From JANNPJ01 sp035474375 (GTDB lineage: Bacteria > Actinomycetota > Actinomycetes > Actinomycetales > Kineosporiaceae), in the NCBI GenBank assembly GCA_035474375.1, contig DATINJ010000393.1:1-38376 (forward strand): a stretch of 38,376 nucleotides of DNA. The letters are read 5' to 3'. Every line of letters begins with the position of its first letter. Position 1 is the first letter of the stretch. Below are positions 7,845 to 14,931 of this stretch, piece by piece. The notes under the pieces are model-generated. The model did not search any database and was not told the origin of the DNA. It saw only the letters and a list, made by a program, of their open reading frames with translations. The translations under genes were made by a program, and so were the position numbers.

Positions 7845-8309
7845 ATGTCTCGCGTCCAACTTGCGCTCAATGTCGATGACATCGACGCAGCAGTGCTCTT
7901 CTACTCTCAGTTGTTCCAGGCCGAGCCGGCCAAGCGCCGCCCGGGTTACGCGAACTTCGCCCTGCAGGATCCGGCGCTGAAGCTGGTGCTGATCGAGAAT
8001 CCTGGCTCGGGTGGATCGCTGAATCACCTTGGCGTAGAAGTCGAATCAACCGACGAGGTAGTCGCTGCCACTCGTCGACTGGCAGCTGAAGGGCTGTCGG
8101 TCGACGTGGAGGAAGGCACGACGTGTTGCTACGCGCTGCAGGACAAGGTCTGGGCGACCGGCCCCGGCGGGGAGAAGTGGGAGGTCTACACCGTTCTGGC
8201 CGACGCCGGAGCGGAATTGGAGGGCAAGACGCTGGCCGAGGCGGGGTCGTTGCCGTTGGTGGCCACTGCCGCGACGCAGAGCGGATCCGGAGCCTGCTGC
8301 GCTGGTTGA
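7845..8309 (+). CDS. arsI: ArsI/CadI family VOC metalloenzyme (probable C-As lyase)
   Basis: 154 residues from ATG 7845, with AAGGAGG (7831-7837) at ideal spacing. The single VOC/glyoxalase-fold protein has Gln5, His61 and Glu113 at the positions that bind metal in ArsI, and a Cys94-Cys95 pair in GTTCCYALQDKVW that in ArsI binds trivalent methyl- or aryl-arsenicals before oxygen-dependent cleavage of the C-As bond. A further Cys pair (GACCAG) ends the protein. Close relatives are also called cadmium-induced protein CadI, so Cd response remains possible. Divergent from arsR and apparently controlled by its operator. Confidence 0.88.
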   Translation: MSRVQLALNVDDIDAAVLFYSQLFQAEPAKRRPGYANFALQDPALKLVLIENPGSGGSLNHLGVEVESTDEVVAATRRLAAEGLSVDVEEGTTCCYALQDKVWATGPGGEKWEVYTVLADAGAELEGKTLAEAGSLPLVATAATQSGSGACCAG

Positions 8310-8350
8310 GCTGATCCGGCTACGCACGGCGGCCTGCCTGATGTCTGCGT

Positions 8351-8420
8351 GGTCAGCACCGGTTCGGACCGCAAACGTGGTCTCAGAGAGCCAGAATCGC
8401 GATCCAAACCGGTGCTGACC
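8351..8420. repeat. Long inverted repeat between convergent genes
   Basis: GGTCAGCACCGGTT (8351-8364) and AACCGGTGCTGACC (8407-8420) are perfect 14-base complements around a 42-base interior that holds smaller pairings (GACC/GGTC, ATCGCGAT). It lies between the ends of the arsI-like and TetR genes and could be a two-way terminator or a dispersed intergenic repeat. No U-tract flanks it. Confidence 0.6.
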
Positions 8421-8481
8421 GCCGTTCCGTCTGGCCAACGAGTAGGACGTACGAGACCCATGGATTCGCGCACGAGCGGGT

Positions 8482-9192
8482 CTACGGTCTCGTGGCCAGC
8501 AGATCGAGCAAGGCCATCAGGTCGTTGGCCGAGCCGCGTACCACCGGCAACCGGGACAAGCTCACCAACTGGCCGATGACGGGGGCGGTTTGGGCCACCA
8601 GCAGCTTGGTTTCGGCCTGCTCGGGAGACTTGTCGTACACCCAGCGCAGGACGACGCCCATATGGAACAGCCAGAGCAGCTCGGGTAACCGCTCGCGCAC
8701 CTCGGTGGCGGCGCGGAGCTTCTTCGCACCGCTCACGACCTGCTCGAAGACCTGGATCATGGCATCGCGGGTGGGCTTCGACTCGGGCGAGAAGGGCGAC
8801 AGCGGGCTGTCGGGATCGGCGGCGATCCGGAAGAAGGATGCGGCGAACGCGTGATAGGGACGCGCGGTGTCTACCCAGGTATGCACCGCACCGACGAGGC
8901 GGGGGACGAAGTCGGTCTCGGCTTCCAGAACCGGCCTGACCTGCGTCGAGAACGCCTCGAACAGGCTGTGGTAGTACGACTGCATCAGGTCTTCCTTGGA
9001 CCGGAAGTAGTAGTACGCATTGCCGACCGAGACCCCGGCTCGGTCGGCAATCAGGCGCATCGTGGTCTGTTCGAACCCGCGCTCGGCGAACAGGCTGAGG
9101 GCGGCGTCGACGATCTTGGCCTTGGTCACCTCCGCCTTGCGGGGGGACTTCGGCTCCGACTGACCGGTGGCCTCGTCCTGTCCGGTATTCAC
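8482..9192 (-). CDS. TetR family transcriptional regulator
   Basis: 236 residues from GTG 9192, chosen for GGAAGG seven bases upstream; the frame continues to 9315 without a better start. The N-terminal helix-turn-helix is typical: KIVDAALSLFAERGFEQTT, then MRLIADRAGVSVGNAYYYF and RSKEDLMQSYYHSL. The C-terminal ligand domain is helical with no family I recognise. It follows the small membrane protein by 55 bases on the same strand and faces the NADH dehydrogenase gene; two similar palindromes in that divergent region are the likely binding sites. The inducer is unknown. Confidence 0.92.
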   Translation of the reverse strand: MNTGQDEATGQSEPKSPRKAEVTKAKIVDAALSLFAERGFEQTTMRLIADRAGVSVGNAYYYFRSKEDLMQSYYHSLFEAFSTQVRPVLEAETDFVPRLVGAVHTWVDTARPYHAFAASFFRIAADPDSPLSPFSPESKPTRDAMIQVFEQVVSGAKKLRAATEVRERLPELLWLFHMGVVLRWVYDKSPEQAETKLLVAQTAPVIGQLVSLSRLPVVRGSANDLMALLDLLATRP

Positions 9193-9247
9193 AGATCGAC
9201 CTTCCGCCGGGAGCCTCTCCGGTGAACGATAACTGTCCGGGCTGGGC

Positions 9248-9649
9248 TCAGGCCGGTCCGGTAGGAAGCGGCTGCTGCCAGGCGGCGCGCTGCGGTGACG
9301 GTGGCCGGCCGGCATTCATCCGCATCCGGTTGAAGACGAAGACATTCCCCAGGTGCAGGATGCCCAGTACCAGCAGGACGCTTCCGATCTTGATCGACAG
9401 GCTTTCGATTGAGCCCTGGGCCGAGCTGGGCGGGTCGCTGATCCGCAGGGTCAGCGACACGAAGCCGAGGTTGATCAGGTAGAAGCCGACCACCAGCAGG
9501 TGATTGACGGCCTTCGCGAGCTCGGTGTTGCCCCGGAAGACGTCGACCAGGAAGAGCGCTCCGTTGGCGTGCAAGGTGCGCCCGACCCAGACCGTGAGCG
9601 CCAGGCTGATCAGTAGGTAGACGAGGTACGTGGTGACGGCGGTGTTCAT
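9248..9649 (-). CDS. Small integral membrane protein, conserved in actinobacteria
   Basis: 133 residues from ATG 9649, with AGGAG four to five bases upstream. Three hydrophobic spans are visible: residues about 7-25, 48-68 and 85-105. The conserved core is LVDVFRGNTELAKAVNHLLVVGFYLINLGFVSL, a pattern I associate with unnamed actinobacterial membrane proteins. The C-terminus is Pro/Arg-rich and probably cytoplasmic. It is first in a two-gene unit with the TetR regulator, so it is probably autoregulated with it. Function unknown. Confidence 0.8.
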   Translation of the reverse strand: MNTAVTTYLVYLLISLALTVWVGRTLHANGALFLVDVFRGNTELAKAVNHLLVVGFYLINLGFVSLTLRISDPPSSAQGSIESLSIKIGSVLLVLGILHLGNVFVFNRMRMNAGRPPSPQRAAWQQPLPTGPA

Positions 9650-9661
9650 GTCTCTCCTTTT

Positions 9662-9675
9662 TTGAACGTGTTCAA
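9662..9675. promoter_or_regulatory. TetR-type operator 1
   Basis: TTGAAC (9662-9667), GT, GTTCAA (9670-9675) is a perfect 6+2+6 palindrome placed just upstream of the ribosome site of the small membrane protein gene. A near copy lies 57 bases away, so both are probably bound by the TetR protein encoded nearby. Confidence 0.65.
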
Positions 9676-9718
9676 TAAGGTCAAGGTAGGGGCATTTGAG
9701 GCGCCCGTCAACAGAAAC

Positions 9719-9732
9719 TGAACGTGTTCAAT
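9719..9732. promoter_or_regulatory. TetR-type operator 2
   Basis: TGAAC (9719-9723), GT, GTTCA (9726-9730), followed by AT. It shares TGAACGTGTTCAAT with operator 1 but has C rather than T before the first arm. It lies about 90 bases before the NADH dehydrogenase start, suggesting joint control of both directions. Confidence 0.6.
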
Positions 9733-9820
9733 TCCATGCTTGTTGAACCGTCCTCGGTCGGTGGCCGTAGAAGGGGTGACATCGGCGAAGGCAGCACTCA
9801 AGCAGGGGGAGGTCGTGCTG

Positions 9821-11623
9821 ATGATCGGGCGAGTGCCTCGCCGGATCGAGCTGATAGCCGGCGGAGCCGCTGGCCTGAGCGCCGGGCTGATGGTCGGCGC
9901 CGTGCAGCTGTGGCAGGGACTGATGGCTGTCGGGCTGATCGGCACGGGTACCACCGCGCCGGGAATCGGCTTCGCCCTGCTGTTCGCCATCGTCGGCGGA
10001 ATCGGCGTCGGCGGGCTGCTCGGCTACCGGCCGGACGGGCTGACCGCCGCGATCACCGCAGGAGTGCTGGCCGGGCTGCTGTGGTGGGCGGTCGAATGGC
10101 TGACGCTGCTGCCGTTGCTCGAGGGACGGCGGGTGACCTGGTCACTGCGCGAGGCTCAGGCGGACTTCGGGTTCCTGGTCGGCAGCATGATCTTCGGCGG
10201 GCTGACCGCCTTGTTGATGCAGGTTTTCCTGACCGTCTGGGTGCGGGCCAGACCGGCGGCCGTGCTGGCGGACGCCGTGCCGGATCACGTGGTCACGCGG
10301 GTCGTCGTGATCGGCGGTGGCTTTGCCGGGGTGAGCGTGGCGCAACGGCTGGAACACCGAATGGCCCGACGCGGCGACATCGACATCACTCTGGTCAGCA
10401 ACAGCAACTACCTGCTCTTCACCCCGATGCTGGCCGGGGTCGCCGGTGGCACCCTGCACGCTCAGGACATCAGCGCGCCGGTCCGGGCCGCCTGCCCGCA
10501 GACCGACTGCCGACGAGGGCTTCTGGAAGCGGTTGACCCGGTCCGCAAGGTCATTACCGTGCGCCAGGACGACGATACGTTGCATTCATTGAGCTACGAC
10601 CACCTGGTGCTGGCTCTCGGAGCCGTGCCGAACTACCGCGGCCTGCCCGGCCTGGCCCGGCACTCCTGGCCGCTGAAGACGCTGCCGGATGCGATCCGAC
10701 TGCGCGACCACGTGATCGGGCTGCTGGAACGAGCCGATGTCGAGACCAATCCGCTGGAGCGCCGCCGGCAGCTGACTTTCGTGGTGGCCGGCGGTGGGTT
10801 TGCCGGGGCGGAGCTGATCGCCGAGGTCTGTGACCTGGTGCACGACACGCGCCGGTACTACCCCCGACTCGAACCGGGGGAGCTGCGGTTCGTGCTGATC
10901 CATGCCCAAGACCGGATCCTGCCCGAACTGGACCGGCCCCTGGCTGACTACGCCCTGGCCAAGCTCCGCGAGAAGGGCATCGAGTTCATGCTCTCCTGCG
11001 TGGTCGCCGAGGCGAGCGCCGATCAGGTCGTGCTCGGTGACGGCCGGACCGTGGCCACCCGGACCCTGGTCTGGACGGCGGGGAACGAGCCGAATCCGCT
11101 GGTCAACCGGCTCGGCTTCGAGCTGATCCGGGGTGCGATCGGTACCGACCCGACGCTTCGGGTCAGCGGCTACGACGACGTCTGGGCACTCGGCGATTGC
11201 GCGGCCATCCCGGACCCGGACACGCCCGGCGGGTTCTACCCACCGACGGCGCAGCACGCCCTCCGGGAGGGCAAGGCGGTGGCCGACAACATCGTCGCCA
11301 CGCTGCGCGGAACCGCGCTGAAACCGTTCCGGTTCCGCACCATCGCGTTACTCGTCGCGCTCGGTCACCAGCAGGGCGCCGCTCAGATCCGCGGTCACCT
11401 GCTGGAAGGCCGGCTCGCCTGGTTCATGTGGCGCGGCATCTACCTGGCCAAACTCCCCGGGCTGGAGAAGAAGGTCCGGGTTGCCCTGGGCTGGACGCTC
11501 GACCTGTTCTTCCCGCGGGACGTCGTCCTCACCCAGTCCGCTGACGTCGGCGGCCGCGCGGGCGGGCGGCATGCGGACCTGCCGATGATCGAGCTCTCAC
11601 GCACCGCACGGAGGCCGACCTGA
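9821..11623 (+). CDS. Type II NADH dehydrogenase-like flavoprotein with fused N-terminal membrane module
   Basis: 600 residues from ATG 9821, chosen for GGGGGAGG (9805-9812); upstream TTG/GTG starts in frame have poorer sites. Residues 1-150 hold about four hydrophobic spans, including LLWWAVEWLTLLPLL (86-100) and FGFLVGSMIFGGLTALL. The rest is an NDH-2/FAD-dependent pyridine nucleotide oxidoreductase: VVVIGGGFAG (161-170) for FAD, FVVAGGGFAG (320-329) for NADH, VWALGDCA, and PPTAQHALREGK, a quinone-side motif. It would pass electrons from NADH to quinone at the membrane. Usual NDH-2 proteins lack this N-terminal module, which resembles the repeat in the following gene. The two genes are 14 bases apart. 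Confidence 0.9.
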   Translation: MIGRVPRRIELIAGGAAGLSAGLMVGAVQLWQGLMAVGLIGTGTTAPGIGFALLFAIVGGIGVGGLLGYRPDGLTAAITAGVLAGLLWWAVEWLTLLPLLEGRRVTWSLREAQADFGFLVGSMIFGGLTALLMQVFLTVWVRARPAAVLADAVPDHVVTRVVVIGGGFAGVSVAQRLEHRMARRGDIDITLVSNSNYLLFTPMLAGVAGGTLHAQDISAPVRAACPQTDCRRGLLEAVDPVRKVITVRQDDDTLHSLSYDHLVLALGAVPNYRGLPGLARHSWPLKTLPDAIRLRDHVIGLLERADVETNPLERRRQLTFVVAGGGFAGAELIAEVCDLVHDTRRYYPRLEPGELRFVLIHAQDRILPELDRPLADYALAKLREKGIEFMLSCVVAEASADQVVLGDGRTVATRTLVWTAGNEPNPLVNRLGFELIRGAIGTDPTLRVSGYDDVWALGDCAAIPDPDTPGGFYPPTAQHALREGKAVADNIVATLRGTALKPFRFRTIALLVALGHQQGAAQIRGHLLEGRLAWFMWRGIYLAKLPGLEKKVRVALGWTLDLFFPRDVVLTQSADVGGRAGGRHADLPMIELSRTARRPT

Positions 11624-11637
11624 CCGCCGACAATCTC

Positions 11638-13251
11638 GTGGCCCGCGAGTCGATGCCGCTGCGAGGGCGCTCGCAGGTGCTCCCGTCCACCACTGCTCAC
11701 CCTGATAACAGGCCGAAAGCGTCATTACCGGTGAACAGGCCGTTGAACGGCACAGCGAACGAGGCGCTGATCGGTGTCCACGAGCGGTTCGGGATCCCGG
11801 GCGCGGCCGGGCGCGGCGGGCTCGCCGGGCTGATCGGCGGCCTGACCTTCGGCCCGGCGCTGGACCGGTTCGACCTGTTTCCTGCGGTCGCGCAACTCGT
11901 CGGCAGCCAGATGGACACGGTCGGGTTCGCGGTCCACCTGGTCATCGCCGGGCTGCTCGGGGCCGGATTCGGCGTCCTGATCCGGCGGCAGCGAGCAGGC
12001 GTCGGCCAGACCGTCTTCTGGGGCCTGGCCTACGGCATGTTCTGGTGGTACCTCGGCCCTCTCACCCTGCTTCCGTTGCTCTCGGGACTCCCGGCGGGGT
12101 GGAACATCCCCTCCGCCCAGGCGGCGTTTCCCTGGTTGATCGGGCATCTGCTGTACGGCGCCAGCATGGCCTTCGCGCTCGCTGGTCTGGATCTGCTCAG
12201 CCGCCCGGCTACCCGCCCGAGCCGGCCGCGCGGGACGGCCAACGGCACGGCACGTCGCGGTTTGCCCACAGTGGTTCGCGGGCTGATCGCCGGCCTCGCC
12301 GCCACTTGGCTACTGACCAGCACGATTGCCGGCAGCGGTGCGATTCTGACGGCGGGCGACGGAACGTGGCTGGGGTGTCTGCTCGGCGCGCTGGTCGGTG
12401 TCGGCTATGCCCTGCTGTTCCCGACCGCGGCGCAAGCCACCGGGCCGGCTTCGGTGCAGGGGGCCGGCTACGGGTTCCTGCTCTGGGTGACGGTTCCGCT
12501 CACGGCCGTTCCACTGCTTCGGGACGGCCGGCTGCTGTGGAGCGCGGACGACGTCCACGAGGTGTTCGCCACACTGCCCGAGTACGTCCTGCTCGGGTCC
12601 TTCGCCGCCGGCGTGTACACCGGCCTGGCGCGATTCTCCCGGCTGCTCCTGGCCGCGCCCGCCGAGCGTGTCGACGAGGAAGGGGCGGGGGCACGGACGC
12701 TGCGCGCCGCCAGTCGGGGCGCCACCGCCGGGGTGATCGGCGGCCTGCTGTTCACCGTGATCATGGTGCAGATCGGGTACCTCAGTACGGTCGCCGGGCT
12801 GGTCGGATCCAGCGTCACCGGCGTCGGACTCGCCGTCCACCTGGTGGTCTCGGTGATCCTCGGGGCGTCGTACGGCCTGCTGTTTCGCCGGCAGAGCTAT
12901 GACCCGGTCTCCGGCATCGGCTGGGGGGTGACCTACGGGTTTCTCTGGTGGGTGCTCGGCGCGCTGACGATTCTGCCGATCGCACTCGGCGGCTCTCCAC
13001 AGTGGAGTGCGCAGAATGCTGCGGCGGCATTTCCCAGCCTGATCGGGCACCTCGGCTACGGAGCGGGTCTCGGTGTCGTGTTCCATTGGTTGGAGGCGCG
13101 ACACGACCCCTGGTGGATCCAGCACGCGACGGCGGCGTCTCGTCGGGCGTCGGCGGCCCGGCATCGCACAGCCCTGCAGAGCTCGGCGCCGGCGGTGTGG
13201 GCGCTGGTCGTCCCGATGGCGGTCACGGTGACTGTGGTCCTCGGCGGCTGA
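11638..13251 (+). CDS. Polytopic membrane protein made of three repeated modules
   Basis: 537 residues from GTG 11638, the first start after the NADH dehydrogenase stop; no strong ribosome site is seen, so coupling to the upstream gene is likely. Three modules of roughly 130-140 residues (about 55-195, 205-340, 360-500) each contain a glycine-rich span, a GxGYGxLF-like segment, then YGxxWWxxxPLTLLPLL and, in modules 1 and 3, AFPxLIGHLxYG. Module 2 is degenerate (YGFLLWVTVPLTAVPLL). About 12-14 transmembrane spans are expected. The same WW...LTLLPLL pattern occurs in the N-terminal domain of the NADH dehydrogenase. I do not recognise the family. A partner in electron transport or ion movement is possible but unproven. 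Confidence 0.82.
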   Translation: MARESMPLRGRSQVLPSTTAHPDNRPKASLPVNRPLNGTANEALIGVHERFGIPGAAGRGGLAGLIGGLTFGPALDRFDLFPAVAQLVGSQMDTVGFAVHLVIAGLLGAGFGVLIRRQRAGVGQTVFWGLAYGMFWWYLGPLTLLPLLSGLPAGWNIPSAQAAFPWLIGHLLYGASMAFALAGLDLLSRPATRPSRPRGTANGTARRGLPTVVRGLIAGLAATWLLTSTIAGSGAILTAGDGTWLGCLLGALVGVGYALLFPTAAQATGPASVQGAGYGFLLWVTVPLTAVPLLRDGRLLWSADDVHEVFATLPEYVLLGSFAAGVYTGLARFSRLLLAAPAERVDEEGAGARTLRAASRGATAGVIGGLLFTVIMVQIGYLSTVAGLVGSSVTGVGLAVHLVVSVILGASYGLLFRRQSYDPVSGIGWGVTYGFLWWVLGALTILPIALGGSPQWSAQNAAAAFPSLIGHLGYGAGLGVVFHWLEARHDPWWIQHATAASRRASAARHRTALQSSAPAVWALVVPMAVTVTVVLGG

Positions 13252-13293
13252 CCAGCCCCAACGCGAACGCATTCACAAGTGATTTGGTCGACA

Positions 13294-13322
13294 TTGACAC
13301 TGGCTGGCGTTCTCCTTACTGT
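13294..13322 (+). promoter_or_regulatory. Promoter of the SAM-IV riboswitch operon
   Basis: TTGACA (13294-13299), 17 bases, TACTGT (13317-13322). Transcription would start at about 13329, within one or two bases of the first riboswitch stem, which supports both calls. Confidence 0.7.
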
Positions 13323-13329
13323 TGAAAGC

Positions 13330-13434
13330 GGTCAAGAGCATCAGCGAACAGCCCCGGCTCGCTGGTCAGCAACCCTCCTGTCGCGGCGGGGTGCTCCGGG
13401 TGAAGACCAGGCCGTCGAAGTGATGACGGCAAGC
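13330..13434 (+). ncRNA. SAM-IV riboswitch
   Basis: The sequence follows the SAM-IV class closely. GGTCAAGAGC opens helix P1, closed by GAAGACC at 13403-13409. The core contains AGCCCCGGCTCGCTGG, CAGCAACCCTCC, GGCGGGGTGCTCCGGGTGA and GACCAGG, matching the actinobacterial consensus. A further hairpin, GCCGTC...GACGGC (13411-13430), and a terminal AAGC correspond to the 3' pseudoknot part. SAM-IV elements bind S-adenosylmethionine and lower expression of sulfur genes when SAM is plentiful. No intrinsic terminator is clear, so control may act on the leader peptide or its ribosome site 40 bases downstream. Assigned by eye from the consensus, not with a covariance model. Confidence 0.88.
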
Positions 13435-13483
13435 GTGACTCGAACTCGAGTCGGCGTCTTGTGCGGTGTCGAGGGAGTGACTC

Positions 13484-13585
13484 GTGGAGCAGATCACCGG
13501 AACGGATCCAGTGGCCGGAGTTCCGTCGGTCCGGCGGCGGTACATCGACTTTCAGCGGATCTCGAGCGCACTCTGTCGGGCCTGA
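13484..13585 (+). CDS. Actinobacterial sulfur-operon leader peptide (33 aa)
   Basis: GTG 13484 has GAGGGAG (13471-13477) six bases upstream, the strongest ribosome site in this region. The peptide ends RRRYIDFQRISSALCRA, which fits the conserved RR-x-[IV]-D-[FL]-x-R-[IV]-SSALC ending of the short peptides annotated as putative leader peptides upstream of actinobacterial sulfur and cysteine genes. The near-terminal Cys codon (TGT) suggests that ribosome slowing when cysteinyl-tRNA is scarce affects the downstream genes. It sits between the SAM-IV riboswitch and the SsuE-like gene. About 100 bases separate its stop from the next start, and they contain a GGCCAGTTCCGGCC-type inverted repeat. Confidence 0.8.
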   Translation: MEQITGTDPVAGVPSVRRRYIDFQRISSALCRA

Positions 13586-13687
13586 GGCCAGTTCCGGCCT
13601 GACCGGTGCCGGGCGTTCCGCCCCACCGCCGCAAGCTCTTCCCTCTTGTCGCCACCCACCCTTGTCACCATCCGAACGGAGCCGCGC

Positions 13688-14275
13688 GTGTCTTCCTTCG
13701 TGCCTGTCTGCGGTCCACGGACCGACAATTCACTCAAATTGGTCGTGGTCGTCGGCAATCCACGGCTTGGTTCGCGGACGGCCGTGCTTGCCGTCGAGCT
13801 GGCCAGGGCTGTCGCCCAGCTTCTCGGAGCCGGCCAACCGCAGGTCATCGATCTGGCCGAACGGACCGAGGAACTCGGGCCGCCGCTGGGCGCCCGATCC
13901 GCAGCCCGATGGGCCGGTCCGCTCAGCATTCTTGCCGAGGCCGACCTTGTCATCGTCGCAACGCCGACCTACAAGGGCAGCTACACCGGGCTGCTGAAGG
14001 CTTTCCTCGACCACATCGACGGAGGCACTTTGCGCGGCATCACCGCGGTGCCGGTCACCACCGTCGGCAGCCCGGCCCATACCCTAGCCGCGGACGTCCA
14101 TCTGCGTCCGTTGCTGATCGAGCTGGGCGCCTCCACCCCGACCGCTGCCCTGGTCGTCGGCAATGAACGACTGGCCGACCCGGCGGCGGCGGTCCAGGAC
14201 TGGATTCACCAGAACGCTGATCTGCTGCAAAAAGCGTTGGCACCTGCCTCACTTCCGAGGGCGGTGACAGCGTGA
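13688..14275 (+). CDS. SsuE/MsuE-like NAD(P)H-dependent FMN reductase
   Basis: 195 residues from GTG 13688, with CGGAG six bases upstream. The flavodoxin-like fold shows VVVVGNPRLGSRT (phosphate-binding loop) near the start, then LVIVATPTYKGSYTGLLKAFLD, the segment that in SsuE carries the flavin-contacting Tyr, and LRPLLIELGA. SsuE enzymes reduce FMN for a separate monooxygenase that releases sulfite from alkanesulfonates during sulfur starvation. No such monooxygenase is adjacent. First structural gene behind the SAM-IV riboswitch and leader peptide, which agrees with a sulfur-scavenging role. Overlaps the next gene by four bases (GTGA). Confidence 0.87.
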   Translation: MSSFVPVCGPRTDNSLKLVVVVGNPRLGSRTAVLAVELARAVAQLLGAGQPQVIDLAERTEELGPPLGARSAARWAGPLSILAEADLVIVATPTYKGSYTGLLKAFLDHIDGGTLRGITAVPVTTVGSPAHTLAADVHLRPLLIELGASTPTAALVVGNERLADPAAAVQDWIHQNADLLQKALAPASLPRAVTA

Positions 14276-14931
14276 GGTGGCGCGAGGCGGCCGTCCGGCA
14301 GGACGAGGTCAAACCCATCCGGCTACCCGAAGCCGGGCCGGACGAACTGCGGCGGATCTTCCGCCGACAGGCCGCGACCGTCGCCGTCGTCACGACGTCC
14401 CACCACGGGCTTCCGGTCGGACTGCTCGTTACCTCGCTGGCCTCGGTTTCCGCGAGCCCGCCGCTGGTCTCGTTCAACGTCGCCCGCACCTCCTCGAGCT
14501 GGCCGGCCCTGGAGGTGGCCGAGCACCTCGGCGTCCATGTCCTGGCCGCCGAGCAGGAGGAGCTGGCAACCCGGTTCGCCCGCACCGGCGTCGACCGCTT
14601 CGGTGCGCCGACGTCCTGGACGCCGGGACCCCATGGCATCCCGCTGATCCAGGGCACCGCAGCCTGGGCCGTGGCCGTCGTCGAAGAACGGTTCGAGGTC
14701 GGTGATCACGTGATCGTCGTGGCCCGGCTCCGGCACGCGGGCGCCAGCGACGACGTCGGTCCGCTGCTCCATCACGACGGCGAGTACCGGCAGGTGAGTG
14801 CGCCACAGATCGGTTCCGAGGGCCAGCAATCGGGTTCGTGGCTCACGGTGATCCGGGGCGACAGCGGGCCGGATGACTTCCGCGCGCGTCTCTCCGCGTT
14901 GATCCCCTCGCACCGACAGGAACCGCTGTGA
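14272..14931 (+). CDS. Flavin reductase-like domain protein
   Basis: 219 residues. The start GTG overlaps the preceding stop. An FMN-binding split-barrel flavin reductase domain (PF01613 type) is seen: LRRIFRRQAATVAVVTT, GLPVGLLVTSLASVSASPPLVSFNV, SSSWPALEVAEHLGVHVLA, LATRFA, then a C-terminal HHDGEYR. Such proteins supply reduced flavin to two-component monooxygenases or act as flavin-dependent reductases. Two flavin reductases in a row is unusual, so one may act on another substrate. The gene is translationally coupled to both neighbours and shares the riboswitch transcript. Confidence 0.88.
   Translation: MRWREAAVRQDEVKPIRLPEAGPDELRRIFRRQAATVAVVTTSHHGLPVGLLVTSLASVSASPPLVSFNVARTSSSWPALEVAEHLGVHVLAAEQEELATRFARTGVDRFGAPTSWTPGPHGIPLIQGTAAWAVAVVEERFEVGDHVIVVARLRHAGASDDVGPLLHHDGEYRQVSAPQIGSEGQQSGSWLTVIRGDSGPDDFRARLSALIPSHRQEPL

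Noticed and set aside
10586..11257. 223-residue reverse-strand frame inside the NADH dehydrogenase
   Set aside because: Shadow of a clear flavoprotein gene; no domain.
12310..13272. 320-residue reverse-strand frame opposite the membrane repeat protein
   Set aside because: Extremely Arg/Gln-rich with no motif, as expected from the antisense of a GC-rich membrane gene.
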